This document shows positions 6,925 through 14,770 of a stretch of DNA of 23,959 nt, in pieces. Under the pieces are notes generated by a model. The model ran no database searches, was not told where the DNA came from, and saw nothing but the letters and a program-made list of their open reading frames with translations. Position 1 is the first letter of the stretch. Each line of letters begins with the position of its first letter. This DNA is from JBBRTJ01 sp038244535 (lineage in GTDB: Bacteria; Actinomycetota; Acidimicrobiia; Acidimicrobiales; Ilumatobacteraceae). The position numbers and the translations under genes were made by a program. The stretch spans positions 1 to 23,959 of the forward strand of contig JBBRTJ010000056.1 of NCBI GenBank assembly GCA_038244535.1, read 5' to 3'.

Positions 6925-8397
6925 ATGGCCACCATCGCGATCGTCGGTGGCGGGGTCGGCGGGCTCGGCTCGGCGTTGACCTTCGCTCGTGCTGGGCATC
7001 GGGTCACGCTGTTCGAGCGCGACGCCACGCCGCTGCCCACCACCGCCGACGAGGCCTTCGACTGGGATCGTCGGGGGGCGCCCCAGGTGCGCCACAGCCA
7101 TGCCTTCCTGGCCCGGCTGCGGGGGCTGCTCGCCGAGCGCCACCCCGACGTGCTGGCTGCCTTGCTGGCCGAGGGAGCCACCGAAGCGCGCTTCGGTGAC
7201 GACCTGCCCCCGACGGTCGAGGGATACGCGCCCGAGCCCGGCGACGAGGACCTCGTCATGATCATGTGCCGGCGCACGACCTTTGAGTGGGTGCTGCGCC
7301 GCGCCGTGCTCGCCGAGGCCAACGTCGACCTGCGCGACGGCACCACCGTGGCAGGCCTCCTGAGCGGGCCCGACGTCGAGCCCGGTGGGCCGCCGGTGGT
7401 GACCGGCGTGCGCCTCGCCGACGGCACCGAGGTGCCCGCCGACCTGACCGTCGTGGCCACCGGCCGACGCTCGGCGCTCCCCGACTGGCTTGCCGCCATC
7501 GGCGCCGGCCCCGTCGCCGAGGAGGCCGAGGACACCGGCATCATCTACCTGTCGCGCTTCTACCGGCTGCGCCCCGACCAGGAGCTGCCCCCACGCGACG
7601 GGCCAGCCGGAGGCGATCTCGGCTACCTCAAGTACGGGATCTTCGCGGGTGACAACCGAACGTTCTCGCTCACGTTGGCGGTCGCCACCGACGACCACGA
7701 CCTCCGGGTCCGATTGGCCCGGCCCGAGGTGTTCGAGGCGGTCGCCGCCCAGCTCACCGCCACGGCCCGTTGGGTCGAGCCCGACCGATCCGAACCGATC
7801 ACCGACGTCCACGTCATGGCCGGACTGGTGAACCGCTGGCGCGAGCTCGTGCCCGATGGGCACCCGGTGGCCTTGGGCGTGCATGCCGTCGGCGACGCCT
7901 GGTTGTGCACCAACCCGCTCTACGGGCGGGGCTGCACCACGAGCTTCTGGCACGCGCAGCTCCTGGCCGACACCGTCGCCGCCCATCCCGACGACTTGGT
8001 GGCGCAAGCCGTGAGCTTCGACCAGGCGACCCGGACCAACCTGCTGCCCTGGTACCGCGCGTCGGTGGCCCAGGATGCCGAAGCCCGCCGGGTCGCAAGC
8101 GCCCTCCTGGCCGGCGAGGACCCCGATGGCGATCCCGACGACCCCCGCACGTTCATGCGCTCGGTGCTGCGCGACGGCCTCCTACCGGCGCTGCGCACTG
8201 ACGCGGTCGTGCTGCGGGCCTTCATGCGCTCGCTGAACATGCTCTCGTCACCGGACGCGCTCGTCACCGACGCGGACGTGGGCGCCCGGGTGCTGCGGGC
8301 GTGGCAAGAGCGAGAGCAGCGAGCGCCCGCCCCCGTCCTCGGTCCTCCCCGCCACGAACTGCTGGCCGCCATCGAGGTGCTCGGACCGGCGGCGTGA
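6925..8397 (+). CDS. FAD-dependent oxidoreductase of the PHBH / geranylgeranyl reductase type
   Basis: This 490-residue flavoprotein begins with a Rossmann ADP-binding fold: VGGGVGGLGSA (about residues 7-17), then LFERD with Glu31 placed to bind the ribose. A second FAD-contact motif, VGDAWLCTNPLYGRG, lies near residue 324. This is the layout of class A flavoprotein monooxygenases and geranylgeranyl-reductase-like enzymes. A long C-terminal helical part follows the catalytic fold. Substrate and electron donor cannot be read from the sequence. The gene diverges from groEL, and its start codon is only about 50 bp from the CIRCE operators, so some shared control is possible but unproven. The start fits a leaderless TAGCGT promoter. 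Confidence 0.82.
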   Translation: MATIAIVGGGVGGLGSALTFARAGHRVTLFERDATPLPTTADEAFDWDRRGAPQVRHSHAFLARLRGLLAERHPDVLAALLAEGATEARFGDDLPPTVEGYAPEPGDEDLVMIMCRRTTFEWVLRRAVLAEANVDLRDGTTVAGLLSGPDVEPGGPPVVTGVRLADGTEVPADLTVVATGRRSALPDWLAAIGAGPVAEEAEDTGIIYLSRFYRLRPDQELPPRDGPAGGDLGYLKYGIFAGDNRTFSLTLAVATDDHDLRVRLARPEVFEAVAAQLTATARWVEPDRSEPITDVHVMAGLVNRWRELVPDGHPVALGVHAVGDAWLCTNPLYGRGCTTSFWHAQLLADTVAAHPDDLVAQAVSFDQATRTNLLPWYRASVAQDAEARRVASALLAGEDPDGDPDDPRTFMRSVLRDGLLPALRTDAVVLRAFMRSLNMLSSPDALVTDADVGARVLRAWQEREQRAPAPVLGPPRHELLAAIEVLGPAA

Positions 8398-8402
8398 CGC
8401 AG

Positions 8403-8678
8403 TCAGCCCCCGGCGACCGCGGGGATGATCGAGACGGTGTCGCCGTCGGCCACCGGGGTGTCGAGGCCGTTCAGGAAGCGCACGTCGTCGTCGGCGACGA
8501 ACACGTTGACGTACCGACGCAACGCACCGGCCTCGTCGAGCAGGCGGTCGGCGAACCCGGGATGAGCGGCGTCGAGGTTGGCGATGACCTCGCTCAGCGT
8601 GGCTCCCTCGACCTTCACCTCGCTGGTGCCCCCCGAGAGCGGCCGGAGCGTGGTGGGGATGCGGACGATCGCAGTCAT
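8403..8678 (-). CDS. cysO: Ubiquitin-like sulfur carrier, CysO/MoaD type
   Basis: This 91-residue protein of the MoaD/ThiS beta-grasp family ends in the diglycine VAGG that is thiocarboxylated and carries sulfur. The RIPTTLRPLSGG start, RYVNVFVADDDVRF and DGDTVSIIPAVAGG end closely follow mycobacterial CysO as I remember it. CysO supplies sulfide to CysM for cysteine synthesis from O-phosphoserine, and the protease Mec trims the product. Neither cysM nor mec is adjacent here, so the carrier is an orphan locally, and a MoaD-like role in molybdopterin synthesis is the alternative. ATG 8678 follows TAGGGT by 6 nt. The gene converges with the flavoprotein gene, with 5 bp between the stop codons. 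Confidence 0.8.
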   Translation of the reverse strand: MTAIVRIPTTLRPLSGGTSEVKVEGATLSEVIANLDAAHPGFADRLLDEAGALRRYVNVFVADDDVRFLNGLDTPVADGDTVSIIPAVAGG

Positions 8679-8684
8679 GGCCGA

Positions 8685-8690
8685 ACCCTA
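8685..8690 (-). promoter_or_regulatory. -10 TAGGGT, leaderless start of cysO
   Basis: TAGGGT fits TANNNT and lies 6 nt before ATG 8678. No ribosome-binding site is visible. Confidence 0.5.
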
Positions 8691-8748
8691 CCGGGGCCGT
8701 CACGGCTCGCCGCCGGGCGCCACCGCCCGGTGCCGATCCCGGCGGGGG

Positions 8749-8777
8749 TTGCCACTGTCGGAGCGGTCCGACAGGAT
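8749..8777 (+). promoter_or_regulatory. gpgS promoter TTGCCA-N17-CAGGAT
   Basis: A good -35 (TTGCCA), a 17-nt spacer and CAGGAT (near TANNNT) end 6 nt before ATG 8784. The spacing predicts a leaderless gpgS transcript. Confidence 0.5.
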
Positions 8778-8783
8778 GCGGCG

Positions 8784-9683
8784 ATGCCTCGAGCCATGGG
8801 GCGCACCTTTCACTTCGGTGAGTTCGACGCCCGACGGTTGCTCGCGGCCAAGGGACAGCAGGCGATCTCCATCTGTCTGCCGGCGAAGGACGAGGAAGCC
8901 ACCGTCGGGACGATCGTGCGTCGGATCCGAACCGAGTTGATGGAGCGAGTGCCTCTCGTCGACGAGGTTCTCGTGGTTGACGACGGCTCGGTCGACGCCA
9001 CCGCCAAGGTGGCCGGGGAGGCCGGCGCACGGGTCGTGTCCACCGAGGACCTGCTGCCCGAGCTCGGTCCGGGCACGGGCAAGGGCGAGGCGCTGTGGAA
9101 GAGCGTGTTCGCCAGCGAAGGCGACCTCGTGGTGTGGTGCGACGCCGACGTCACCAACTTCGGTACCCGCTTCGTGCTCGGGCTGCTCGGCCCCCTGCTG
9201 CTGCGGCCCGAGATCGGGTTCGTCAAGGGCTACTACGACCGCCCCATCGACAACACCCCTGGCACCGGCGGTCGCGTCACCGAACTGGTGGCTCGCCCGC
9301 TCATCTCGCTGCTGTTCCCGCGCCTGGCGCCGATCATGCAGCCCTTGTCGGGCGAGTACGCGGGTCGGCGTGCCGTGCTCGAGGCCGTGCCGTTCGTACA
9401 GGGCTACGGCGTCGACCTCGGCCTGCTCATCGACGTGACCGCCCGCTTCGGCATGGAGTCCGTCGCCCAGGTCGACCTCGGCACGAGGGTGCACCGCAAC
9501 CGCACCCTTGACGAGCTGTCACCCATGGCGCTCGCCATCATGCAGACCGCCTTCACCAAGGCCCACCTCCCGATGCCGCCATCGCCACAGCTCGTGCGGC
9601 CCGGGCTCGAGCCGCTGGCGATGCCGCACATCGAGCGGCCCCCACTGGCCAACCTCGACAGCTACCTGCGCCGCCTGGCCTGA
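8784..9683 (+). CDS. gpgS: Glucosyl-3-phosphoglycerate synthase
   Basis: GpgS (GT81, GT-A fold) transfers glucose from NDP-glucose to 3-phosphoglycerate. This is the first step toward glucosylglycerate and, in mycobacteria, methylglucose lipopolysaccharide. The 299-residue protein shows SICLPAKDEEATV near the start, a nucleotide-sugar Asp in VVDDGSVDAT, GTGKGEALWKS, a metal-binding D-A-D in place of the usual D-S-D (VWCDADV), GRVTELVARPL, QPLSGEYAGRR, GYGVDLGLLID and HRNRTLDEL. These blocks run in the same order as in the M. tuberculosis enzyme. The frame is open far upstream, antisense to cysO, but ATG 8784 follows a good promoter. A glycerate kinase gene follows 55 bp downstream and may be functionally linked. 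Confidence 0.93.
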   Translation: MPRAMGRTFHFGEFDARRLLAAKGQQAISICLPAKDEEATVGTIVRRIRTELMERVPLVDEVLVVDDGSVDATAKVAGEAGARVVSTEDLLPELGPGTGKGEALWKSVFASEGDLVVWCDADVTNFGTRFVLGLLGPLLLRPEIGFVKGYYDRPIDNTPGTGGRVTELVARPLISLLFPRLAPIMQPLSGEYAGRRAVLEAVPFVQGYGVDLGLLIDVTARFGMESVAQVDLGTRVHRNRTLDELSPMALAIMQTAFTKAHLPMPPSPQLVRPGLEPLAMPHIERPPLANLDSYLRRLA

Positions 9684-9726
9684 CTCGCCGCCGGACGCGC
9701 CTCGGACCAGGACAGCAGCGTCTGCC

Positions 9727-9732
9727 TAGGCT
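9727..9732 (+). promoter_or_regulatory. -10 TAGGCT, leaderless start of glycerate kinase
   Basis: TAGGCT fits TANNNT and lies 6 nt before GTG 9739, so the kinase may have its own promoter despite following gpgS closely. Confidence 0.45.
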
Positions 9733-9738
9733 CATCGG

Positions 9739-10776
9739 GTGCACGTGGTAGCCGCCAGCGACAAGTTCAGGGGCACGGCCAGCGCGGCCGAGGCCACGGC
9801 GGCCATCGCCCGTGCCGTGCGGACCCTCGGGGGCACGTGCCACGAGGTGCCGATGGCCGACGGCGGTGAGGGCACGCTCGCCGCCCTGGGCGGACCCAAC
9901 CGCTCGACCGCGGTGAACGGCCCCCTTGGCGACCTCGTCGACGCTCCATGGCGGCTGACGAAGCGCACCGCCATCATCGAGATGGCCCTGGCCTCGGGCC
10001 TGGCGGTGGTCGGTGGGTCAGAGGGGAACGACCCCATCGCGGCCTCGACCTATGGAACGGGCGAGCTGATCGCGGCCGCCGTCGATGCCGGGGCGCAGCG
10101 CGTCATCGTGGCCGTCGGCGGCTCGGCCACCACCGACGGCGGCCTGGGGGCGCTGCGGGCCCTGACCCCGACGGCGCGCCTGCGGGGCATCCGACTTCAG
10201 GTGGCGTGCGACGTGCGCACCCGATTCGTCGATGCCGCCGAGCTGTTCGGGCCGCAGAAGGGGGCCACGCCGGCCCAGGTCCAGCTCCTCAGGCGACGCC
10301 TCGAACGACTCGTGCAGGTGTACGTCGAGGACTACGGCGTCGATGTCTCCCCGCTCGAGGGCAGTGGCGCGGCCGGTGGCCTCGCCGGAGGGCTGGCCGC
10401 CATCGGCGCCGAGCTCGTGGCCGGGTTCGATCTCGTGGCTGACGAGGTCGGACTGGCCGACCAGATCGAGGGCGCTGACCTGGTCGTCACCGGCGAGGGC
10501 TTCCTCGACGAGCAGTCCTTCGAGGGCAAGGTCGTCGGCGGGGTGGCCGAACTGGCCGAGGCGCTCGGTGTGCCCGTGCTCGCCGTGGCCGGCGAGGTGT
10601 TCGACGGGTGCGAGCACCGCCTCGCCACGGTCTCGCTGGTCGACCTGGTCGGCGCCGAGGCCGCCCATCGCGACGCACCGGCGGCAATCGAGGCAGCCGT
10701 CGGGCAGTGGCTGCGCTGCTGGAGCGGTGCTCCGACCACTGGCGTTCAGCCCGCGCGACGGCGGCGTACGACGTAG
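9739..10776 (+). CDS. glxK: Glycerate kinase (GlxK/GarK family)
   Basis: This 345-residue cytoplasmic enzyme of the type 1 glycerate kinase family phosphorylates D-glycerate with ATP; members usually give 2-phosphoglycerate. Family marks are ASDKFRGTASAAEA at the N-terminus, MADGGEGT, EMALASGL, STYGTGELI, the nucleotide-site VGGSATTDGG, FGPQKGAT, GSGAAGGLAGGL and VVTGEGFLDEQS. It is slightly shorter than the usual 370-380 residues. Coming right after gpgS, it may salvage glycerate released from glucosylglycerate. Start is GTG 9739, supported by TAGGCT 6 nt upstream. The last 31 bp overlap the convergent small membrane-protein gene. Confidence 0.92.
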   Translation: MHVVAASDKFRGTASAAEATAAIARAVRTLGGTCHEVPMADGGEGTLAALGGPNRSTAVNGPLGDLVDAPWRLTKRTAIIEMALASGLAVVGGSEGNDPIAASTYGTGELIAAAVDAGAQRVIVAVGGSATTDGGLGALRALTPTARLRGIRLQVACDVRTRFVDAAELFGPQKGATPAQVQLLRRRLERLVQVYVEDYGVDVSPLEGSGAAGGLAGGLAAIGAELVAGFDLVADEVGLADQIEGADLVVTGEGFLDEQSFEGKVVGGVAELAEALGVPVLAVAGEVFDGCEHRLATVSLVDLVGAEAAHRDAPAAIEAAVGQWLRCWSGAPTTGVQPARRRRTT

Positions 10777-10997
10777 GCCAACACGACGACCAACCCGACG
10801 AACAGGGCCAGCTCGACCACGGTGACGGCCAGCGACAGCACCGTCCGCACGATCGACAACGCTCCGATGGCGGCCAGCACGAGCACCACGGCCACGACCC
10901 AGGTGGGCAGCCCAGAGGGCCGGCCTGACGACGAGCGAGCCGGCTCCCAACCGACGCGATCGCCCGAGCGGCCGCGGTCGCCCGGGCCATCGGTCAT
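10746..10997 (-). CDS. Small membrane protein
   Basis: This 83-residue protein has an Arg/Gly/Asp-rich soluble N-terminus (about 1-31) followed by about 45 hydrophobic residues that fit one long or two closely spaced membrane helices (WVVAVVLVLAAIGAL and LAVTVVELALFVGLVVVLAY), then a basic RRRRAG tail. I do not recognise the family. It starts 4 bp after the stop of the LytR_C gene and is probably the third gene of that operon. Its 3' end overlaps the convergent glycerate kinase gene by 31 bp, in a different frame. The hydrophobicity pattern and tight spacing support a real gene. Confidence 0.7.
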   Translation of the reverse strand: MTDGPGDRGRSGDRVGWEPARSSSGRPSGLPTWVVAVVLVLAAIGALSIVRTVLSLAVTVVELALFVGLVVVLAYVVRRRRAG

Positions 10998-11001
10998 GGG
11001 G

Positions 11002-11541
11002 CTACTTCGCGATGTCGGAACCCAGGATCACCAACACCTGGGCGCCGTTGAGGGTGGGCACCGGCAGCGGGCTGGGCATCGGCTGCACCCGAGCAGCCGG
11101 CAGCTTCAAGGCCGCCGCCACCCGGGTCCCCGCCGCCTCGAACCCCGGGAGCACGTACACGATCGAGACCGTGATCTTGGCCGTGGCGGTGACCGGATCG
11201 ACGGTGGCGAACCCGGCCGTCTTCAAGGCGGTGGTCGTGCGGCCGGCCGCGCCCTGCACCCCGGAGGCGTTGGCCACGACGACCTTGAATGCACCCGCCG
11301 CCGGCACCGTGGTGACCGCAGGCACCGTGATGCCCCCACTCGGCACGGTTGTCGTGCCGCCCTTGATCGTGGTGGTGGTCGACGTCGTGGGCTTGCTGCT
11401 GGACGAGCCGGAGTCGAAGTTGGCGAGGATGACGACACCGACCACGACGGCGATGAGCACGAGGATCGCGCCCTTCACCAGGTTGTCGTTGGACGGGCGC
11501 CGTTGGCCGCCGCCTTCGTTGTTCTGCCGCCTGACGTTCAT
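11002..11541 (-). CDS. Membrane-anchored LytR_C domain protein
   Basis: This 179-residue protein has a short basic cytoplasmic N-terminus and one membrane helix at about 20-42 (VKGAILVLIAVVVGVVILA). A Ser/Thr/Pro-rich linker full of Thr runs (about 43-80) follows, then a LytR C-terminal (LytR_C) domain at about 85-178 with VVVANASGVQGAAGRT. The fold is associated with cell-envelope assembly, outside the membrane; the exact role is unknown. There is no LytR-CpsA-Psr catalytic domain, so this is not a ligase. ATG 11541 is preferred over an upstream GTG at 11628 because AAGGA precedes it and because it starts 4 bp after the DUF3263 stop. The topology is type II. Confidence 0.82.
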   Translation of the reverse strand: MNVRRQNNEGGGQRRPSNDNLVKGAILVLIAVVVGVVILANFDSGSSSSKPTTSTTTTIKGGTTTVPSGGITVPAVTTVPAAGAFKVVVANASGVQGAAGRTTTALKTAGFATVDPVTATAKITVSIVYVLPGFEAAGTRVAAALKLPAARVQPMPSPLPVPTLNGAQVLVILGSDIAK

Positions 11542-11545
11542 GACG

Positions 11546-11821
11546 TCACCGTCCTTCTGATCGAGTGGGGGCCTCCGGCGTGGTGGTGCCGGGATCGAGG
11601 CGTTGACGGCGCCGACGCTCGCGCACACGGCGCAGGCGGCGCACGACCAGGGGGTCGTACTCGAGGGCCTCGGGGCGCTCGAGCAGCTCGTTGAGGACCT
11701 GGTAGTAGCGCGTCGTCGAGAGGTCGAGCCGCTCCTTGATCAACGCTTCCTTCGGCTCGTCCTCGGTCCACCAGACGCGCTCGATGTCGAGCATCGCCTT
11801 GTCCCGCTCGGTCAGCCCCAT
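11546..11821 (-). CDS. DUF3263 family protein
   Basis: This 91-residue basic protein matches actinobacterial DUF3263: LTERDKAMLDIERVWWTED, LDLSTTRYYQVLNELLERPEA, DPLVVRRLRRVRERR. The RYYQVLN segment looks like part of a helix-turn-helix and the tail is very Arg-rich, so DNA binding is possible but not established. It is the first gene of a tight operon with LytR_C, a pairing I recall from other actinobacteria. CAGGCT ends 7 nt before ATG 11821 and there is no Shine-Dalgarno sequence, which suggests a near-leaderless start. Confidence 0.82.
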   Translation of the reverse strand: MGLTERDKAMLDIERVWWTEDEPKEALIKERLDLSTTRYYQVLNELLERPEALEYDPLVVRRLRRVRERRRRQRLDPGTTTPEAPTRSEGR

Positions 11822-11872
11822 TGACCCCAGCCTGCCTGTCCCTCATCGGCATTACAAGCACCCCCGGCGCGG

Positions 11873-13096
11873 TCACTGCTCCTCCGGTGGTCTGACCTCG
11901 CGGAACAGCCCCAGCAGCACGAGGTCGTAGGTCGCCTTGAGGGCCCCACCGATGATGAGCGGCCACCCGAAGTCGGAGCGCTGGAGGAGCCATCCGGCGA
12001 AGAGGGGGGTCGCGGCCGCCGCCAGGCTGCGGGGCACGTTGGTGATGCTGGCCGCGGCGGGGCGCTCGGGCGGCGTGACGATCGCCATCACGTAGGAGGT
12101 GCGCGCCGGCACGTCCATCTGGCTCAGCGCGCTGCGGATCAGGAGGCAGGTGACAGCCAGCCAGGCGTTGGGCATGAGCGGGGTGAGCATCAGCAACACG
12201 TTGGCCGGCAGGTGGGTGAACACCATCGTGCGGACCAGACCGATGCGGTTGGCGATGCGGACGGCGACGAGGGCCGAGCACCCGGCGAGCAAGCCACTCC
12301 AGAAGAACACGGCACCGGTGAGGGCGACGCTCAGGTCGAAGCGCTGGAACAGCCACAGCGCCAGGAGCGACTGGACGACGAACCCGCCCCCGAAGGCATC
12401 GATGCAGAACACGGCGGCCAGGCGGTACACGAGGGGCTTGGACTCGCCGAGAGCTCGGTGGCCTCGCCCGCTGCCGACGATCGGCTCGATGGCGGGCGAC
12501 AACCGGCGGTACCAGAGCAGCACGGCGACGCCGATGATCGCATACAGGACGAACACGCCCCTGAGTGCGTCGACCTCGCTGATCGAGGTGCGCCGGGACA
12601 CGAAGTCCGGGACGAACGCGGCGAGCGATCCGAAAGCGGCGACAACGAACGCGACCAGGCTGTAGCGGGCGTAAAGAGCGGTGCGCTGGCGGTCGCTGAC
12701 GGTCTCGGGGAGCAACGCCTGCTCGGTGGGGAGGAACACGCTGACGTCGCCGGATGACGGGTTGAGGGTGCCGACCACCGCGACCGCCATCAAGGCCCAG
12801 AAGGTCGTCATGACGGCGAAGCCGATGCCGGTGAGCACCATGGCGACGGCGACGGCCTGAAGCAGCACCACTCGCCGCAGGCGGTGCCCTCGCAGCCCGA
12901 CGAGCAGGGTCAGAGCGGCCGAGCCGAGCAACGTGGCGGTGACGATGGCGCCCACGTGCACCGAGTCGAAGCCGAGCAGGATCAGGTAGGTCGGCAGCAC
13001 GACGGCGACCAGACCGTCGATGAATGCCCTCATCCCCCGAGTGGTCAGCAGCACACCCGCGTCGGCGGTTGTCTCGGGAGGCAGCACACGGACCAT
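11873..13096 (-). CDS. MFS transporter
   Basis: This 407-residue integral membrane protein has about 11-12 hydrophobic helices, fitting the major facilitator superfamily. The loop after helix 2 (LRGHRLRRVVLLQ) resembles the MFS motif A region. QMDVPARTSYVMAIV in the second half is typical of drug or metabolite exporters of this type. The substrate cannot be told. I start at ATG 13096, where MVRVLPPETT precedes the first helix. The longer open frame to 13267 would add a hydrophilic, Arg-rich stretch overlapping the divergent sigma-factor gene. No ribosome site is visible. The 155-bp gap to the sigma gene probably holds both promoters. Confidence 0.8.
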   Translation of the reverse strand: MVRVLPPETTADAGVLLTTRGMRAFIDGLVAVVLPTYLILLGFDSVHVGAIVTATLLGSAALTLLVGLRGHRLRRVVLLQAVAVAMVLTGIGFAVMTTFWALMAVAVVGTLNPSSGDVSVFLPTEQALLPETVSDRQRTALYARYSLVAFVVAAFGSLAAFVPDFVSRRTSISEVDALRGVFVLYAIIGVAVLLWYRRLSPAIEPIVGSGRGHRALGESKPLVYRLAAVFCIDAFGGGFVVQSLLALWLFQRFDLSVALTGAVFFWSGLLAGCSALVAVRIANRIGLVRTMVFTHLPANVLLMLTPLMPNAWLAVTCLLIRSALSQMDVPARTSYVMAIVTPPERPAAASITNVPRSLAAAATPLFAGWLLQRSDFGWPLIIGGALKATYDLVLLGLFREVRPPEEQ

Positions 13097-13251
13097 GGAG
13101 GGCGCATCGTGACACCTGCCGACCAGGACAGGCGGAGGCTTCCGGCGCGAACGGCCCTCCCGGTGCGAACACTGCGCCGGGCGGCCACCGATCGCGCCGA
13201 GATCTTCTCTGAAGGCGTCGGAGAGCGCCCGGGCCGAACGATGATCTGGTC

Positions 13252-13794
13252 GTGAGCAGTGCTGCACCGGCCGATGACCAGGGCGAAGTCCTGCTCGCGC
13301 TCTACGACCGATCGCTGCCGCAGGTGTACGGCTACCTCGTGGCCCGCTGCGGCCGGGCCACGCTGGCCGAGGATCTGACGGCTGAGACCTACCCGGCTGC
13401 CGTCGCGGCCATCCACCGCGGCACCGTGCCCAACCTCTCGATCGCCTGGCTCATGACCGTGGCCCGCAACAAGCTGGTCGACCACTGGCGGCGCCAGGAG
13501 CGCGAAGACCGCAGCCTTCACCTGGTTGCCAACGATGCTGACGACGTCCTCGTCGACGAGCCCGGCGGGCCGGAGGGCCGGTTCGACCACGAGCGAACCC
13601 ATGAGGTCCTCGACCGGCTGAGCGCCCACCACCGCGCTGCGCTCACGTTGCGGTACCTCGACGGCCTGTCCGTGCCCGAGGTCGCCCACTGCCTCGACCG
13701 CACCGTGCACGCCACCGAGGCCCTCCTGGTGCGGGCCCGCAACGCCTTTCGCCGCAGCTACCACGACCACGACGGGAACAGCGATGGCCACTGA
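13252..13794 (+). CDS. ECF-type RNA polymerase sigma factor
   Basis: This 180-residue protein has the two-domain layout of extracytoplasmic-function sigma factors. Region 2 (about 15-80) includes LYDRSLPQVYGYL and AEDLTAETYPAAVAAI, with WLMTVARNKLVDHWR for -10 recognition. Region 4 (about 115-172) includes LSAHHRAALTLRYLDGLSVPEVA and a helix-turn-helix ending ATEALLVRARNAF. GTG 13252 is the only start that keeps region 2 intact without a long extension. The stop overlaps the next gene by 11 bp, so the VOC protein is translationally coupled and is the likely regulatory partner. No classical anti-sigma gene is present. Confidence 0.88.
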   Translation: MSSAAPADDQGEVLLALYDRSLPQVYGYLVARCGRATLAEDLTAETYPAAVAAIHRGTVPNLSIAWLMTVARNKLVDHWRRQEREDRSLHLVANDADDVLVDEPGGPEGRFDHERTHEVLDRLSAHHRAALTLRYLDGLSVPEVAHCLDRTVHATEALLVRARNAFRRSYHDHDGNSDGH

Positions 13795-14758
13795 TCCGTT
13801 CGACTCGCTGCGGGAGCCGCTGGCTCCGCTCGCCCCCCGACCCTCGTTCGTGGCCGACCTGCGCGCCCGCCTCCGGGTCGCGCTGATGCCCGTCGCGTCG
13901 ACCCCGGCGACTGCGTTCGGCGCCGCCGATTCACCTGCTTCACCGTCCGCATCACGAACCGAGGAGACACCCGTGCCCGAGCCCTACGAGTACACCCCCA
14001 CCCGCCTGCGCTCGATCACGCCGTACCTGTGCTGCAAGGGCGCCGAGGATGCCCTGGCCTGGTACCAGGAGGTGTTCGGTGCCGTCGTGCTGAGCGGTCC
14101 GATCATGATGGACGACGGTCGACTCGGCCACGTCGAGCTGCGCATCGGCGAGTCGGTCATCTTCATGGCCGACGAGTTCCCCGAGATCGACGTCGTGGCG
14201 CCGCCTTCCCTCGGGGGCACGAGCGTCAGCCTTCAGCTCTACGTGCCCGATGCCCGAGCGACCTATGACGTCGCCGTTGCTCGGGGCGCGACCGGCGAAC
14301 GCCCGCTCGGCGAGGCGCACGGCGCACTGATGGGCACGCTGCGCGACCCGTGGGGCCACCGCTGGTTCATCGGCACACACCTCGTCCCCGACGACGTCCC
14401 GGTCGAGGACGTGAGCGGACGGCGCTACGGCGATGTCGGCTACCTCACCCTCGGCGTGCCGGATGGCCCGAAGGCGGCGGCGTTCTATGGCCAACTCTTC
14501 GGGTGGCGGACCGAGGTCGGCGGCGAGCCGGGGTCGTTCCACATCGCAACGATCACGCCACCTGCGGGGATCCACCAGGGCGGCGAGGGGGTGCGCCTCT
14601 ACTTTCGGGTCGATGACATCGCTACGGCTACGGCCAAGGTGGTCGAGCTCGGGGGCCAGGTGCTCGCGATCATGGACTACGACTCGGGTGGCAACGCCGA
14701 GTGCGTCGACGACCAGGGCGTCCGCTTCGACCTCTTCCGCCCCCGCCCCGGCTACTGA
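13784..14758 (+). CDS. Double VOC (glyoxalase-fold) protein with sigma-linked N-terminal segment
   Basis: This 324-residue protein has three parts. Residues 1-40 (DPFDSLREPLAPLAPRPSF, then VADLRARLRVAL) form a short amphipathic segment of a kind seen N-terminal to proteins encoded beside ECF sigma factors. After a low-complexity linker there is a PhnB-like VOC domain (about 75-205; TPYLCCKGAEDALAWYQEVF, DPWGHRWFIGTH), then a second VOC domain (about 215-322; GVPDGPKAAAFYGQLFGW, DDQGVRFDLFRP). VOC folds often bind a metal and a small molecule, so it could be a ligand-sensing partner of the sigma factor; this is inference. ATG 13784 lies within the sigma gene. An internal GTG near 13973 could yield a VOC-only form. 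Confidence 0.8.
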   Translation: MATDPFDSLREPLAPLAPRPSFVADLRARLRVALMPVASTPATAFGAADSPASPSASRTEETPVPEPYEYTPTRLRSITPYLCCKGAEDALAWYQEVFGAVVLSGPIMMDDGRLGHVELRIGESVIFMADEFPEIDVVAPPSLGGTSVSLQLYVPDARATYDVAVARGATGERPLGEAHGALMGTLRDPWGHRWFIGTHLVPDDVPVEDVSGRRYGDVGYLTLGVPDGPKAAAFYGQLFGWRTEVGGEPGSFHIATITPPAGIHQGGEGVRLYFRVDDIATATAKVVELGGQVLAIMDYDSGGNAECVDDQGVRFDLFRPRPGY

Positions 14759-14770
14759 ACCGAACCAGCG

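Noticed and set aside
6898..8007. Long minus-strand frame opposite the flavoprotein gene
   Set aside because: It is antisense to a clear Rossmann flavoprotein and its translation has no recognisable motif.
8301..8783. N-terminal extension of gpgS
   Set aside because: It is antisense to cysO and overlaps the flavoprotein gene, and the GpgS match begins near 8784, behind a good promoter.
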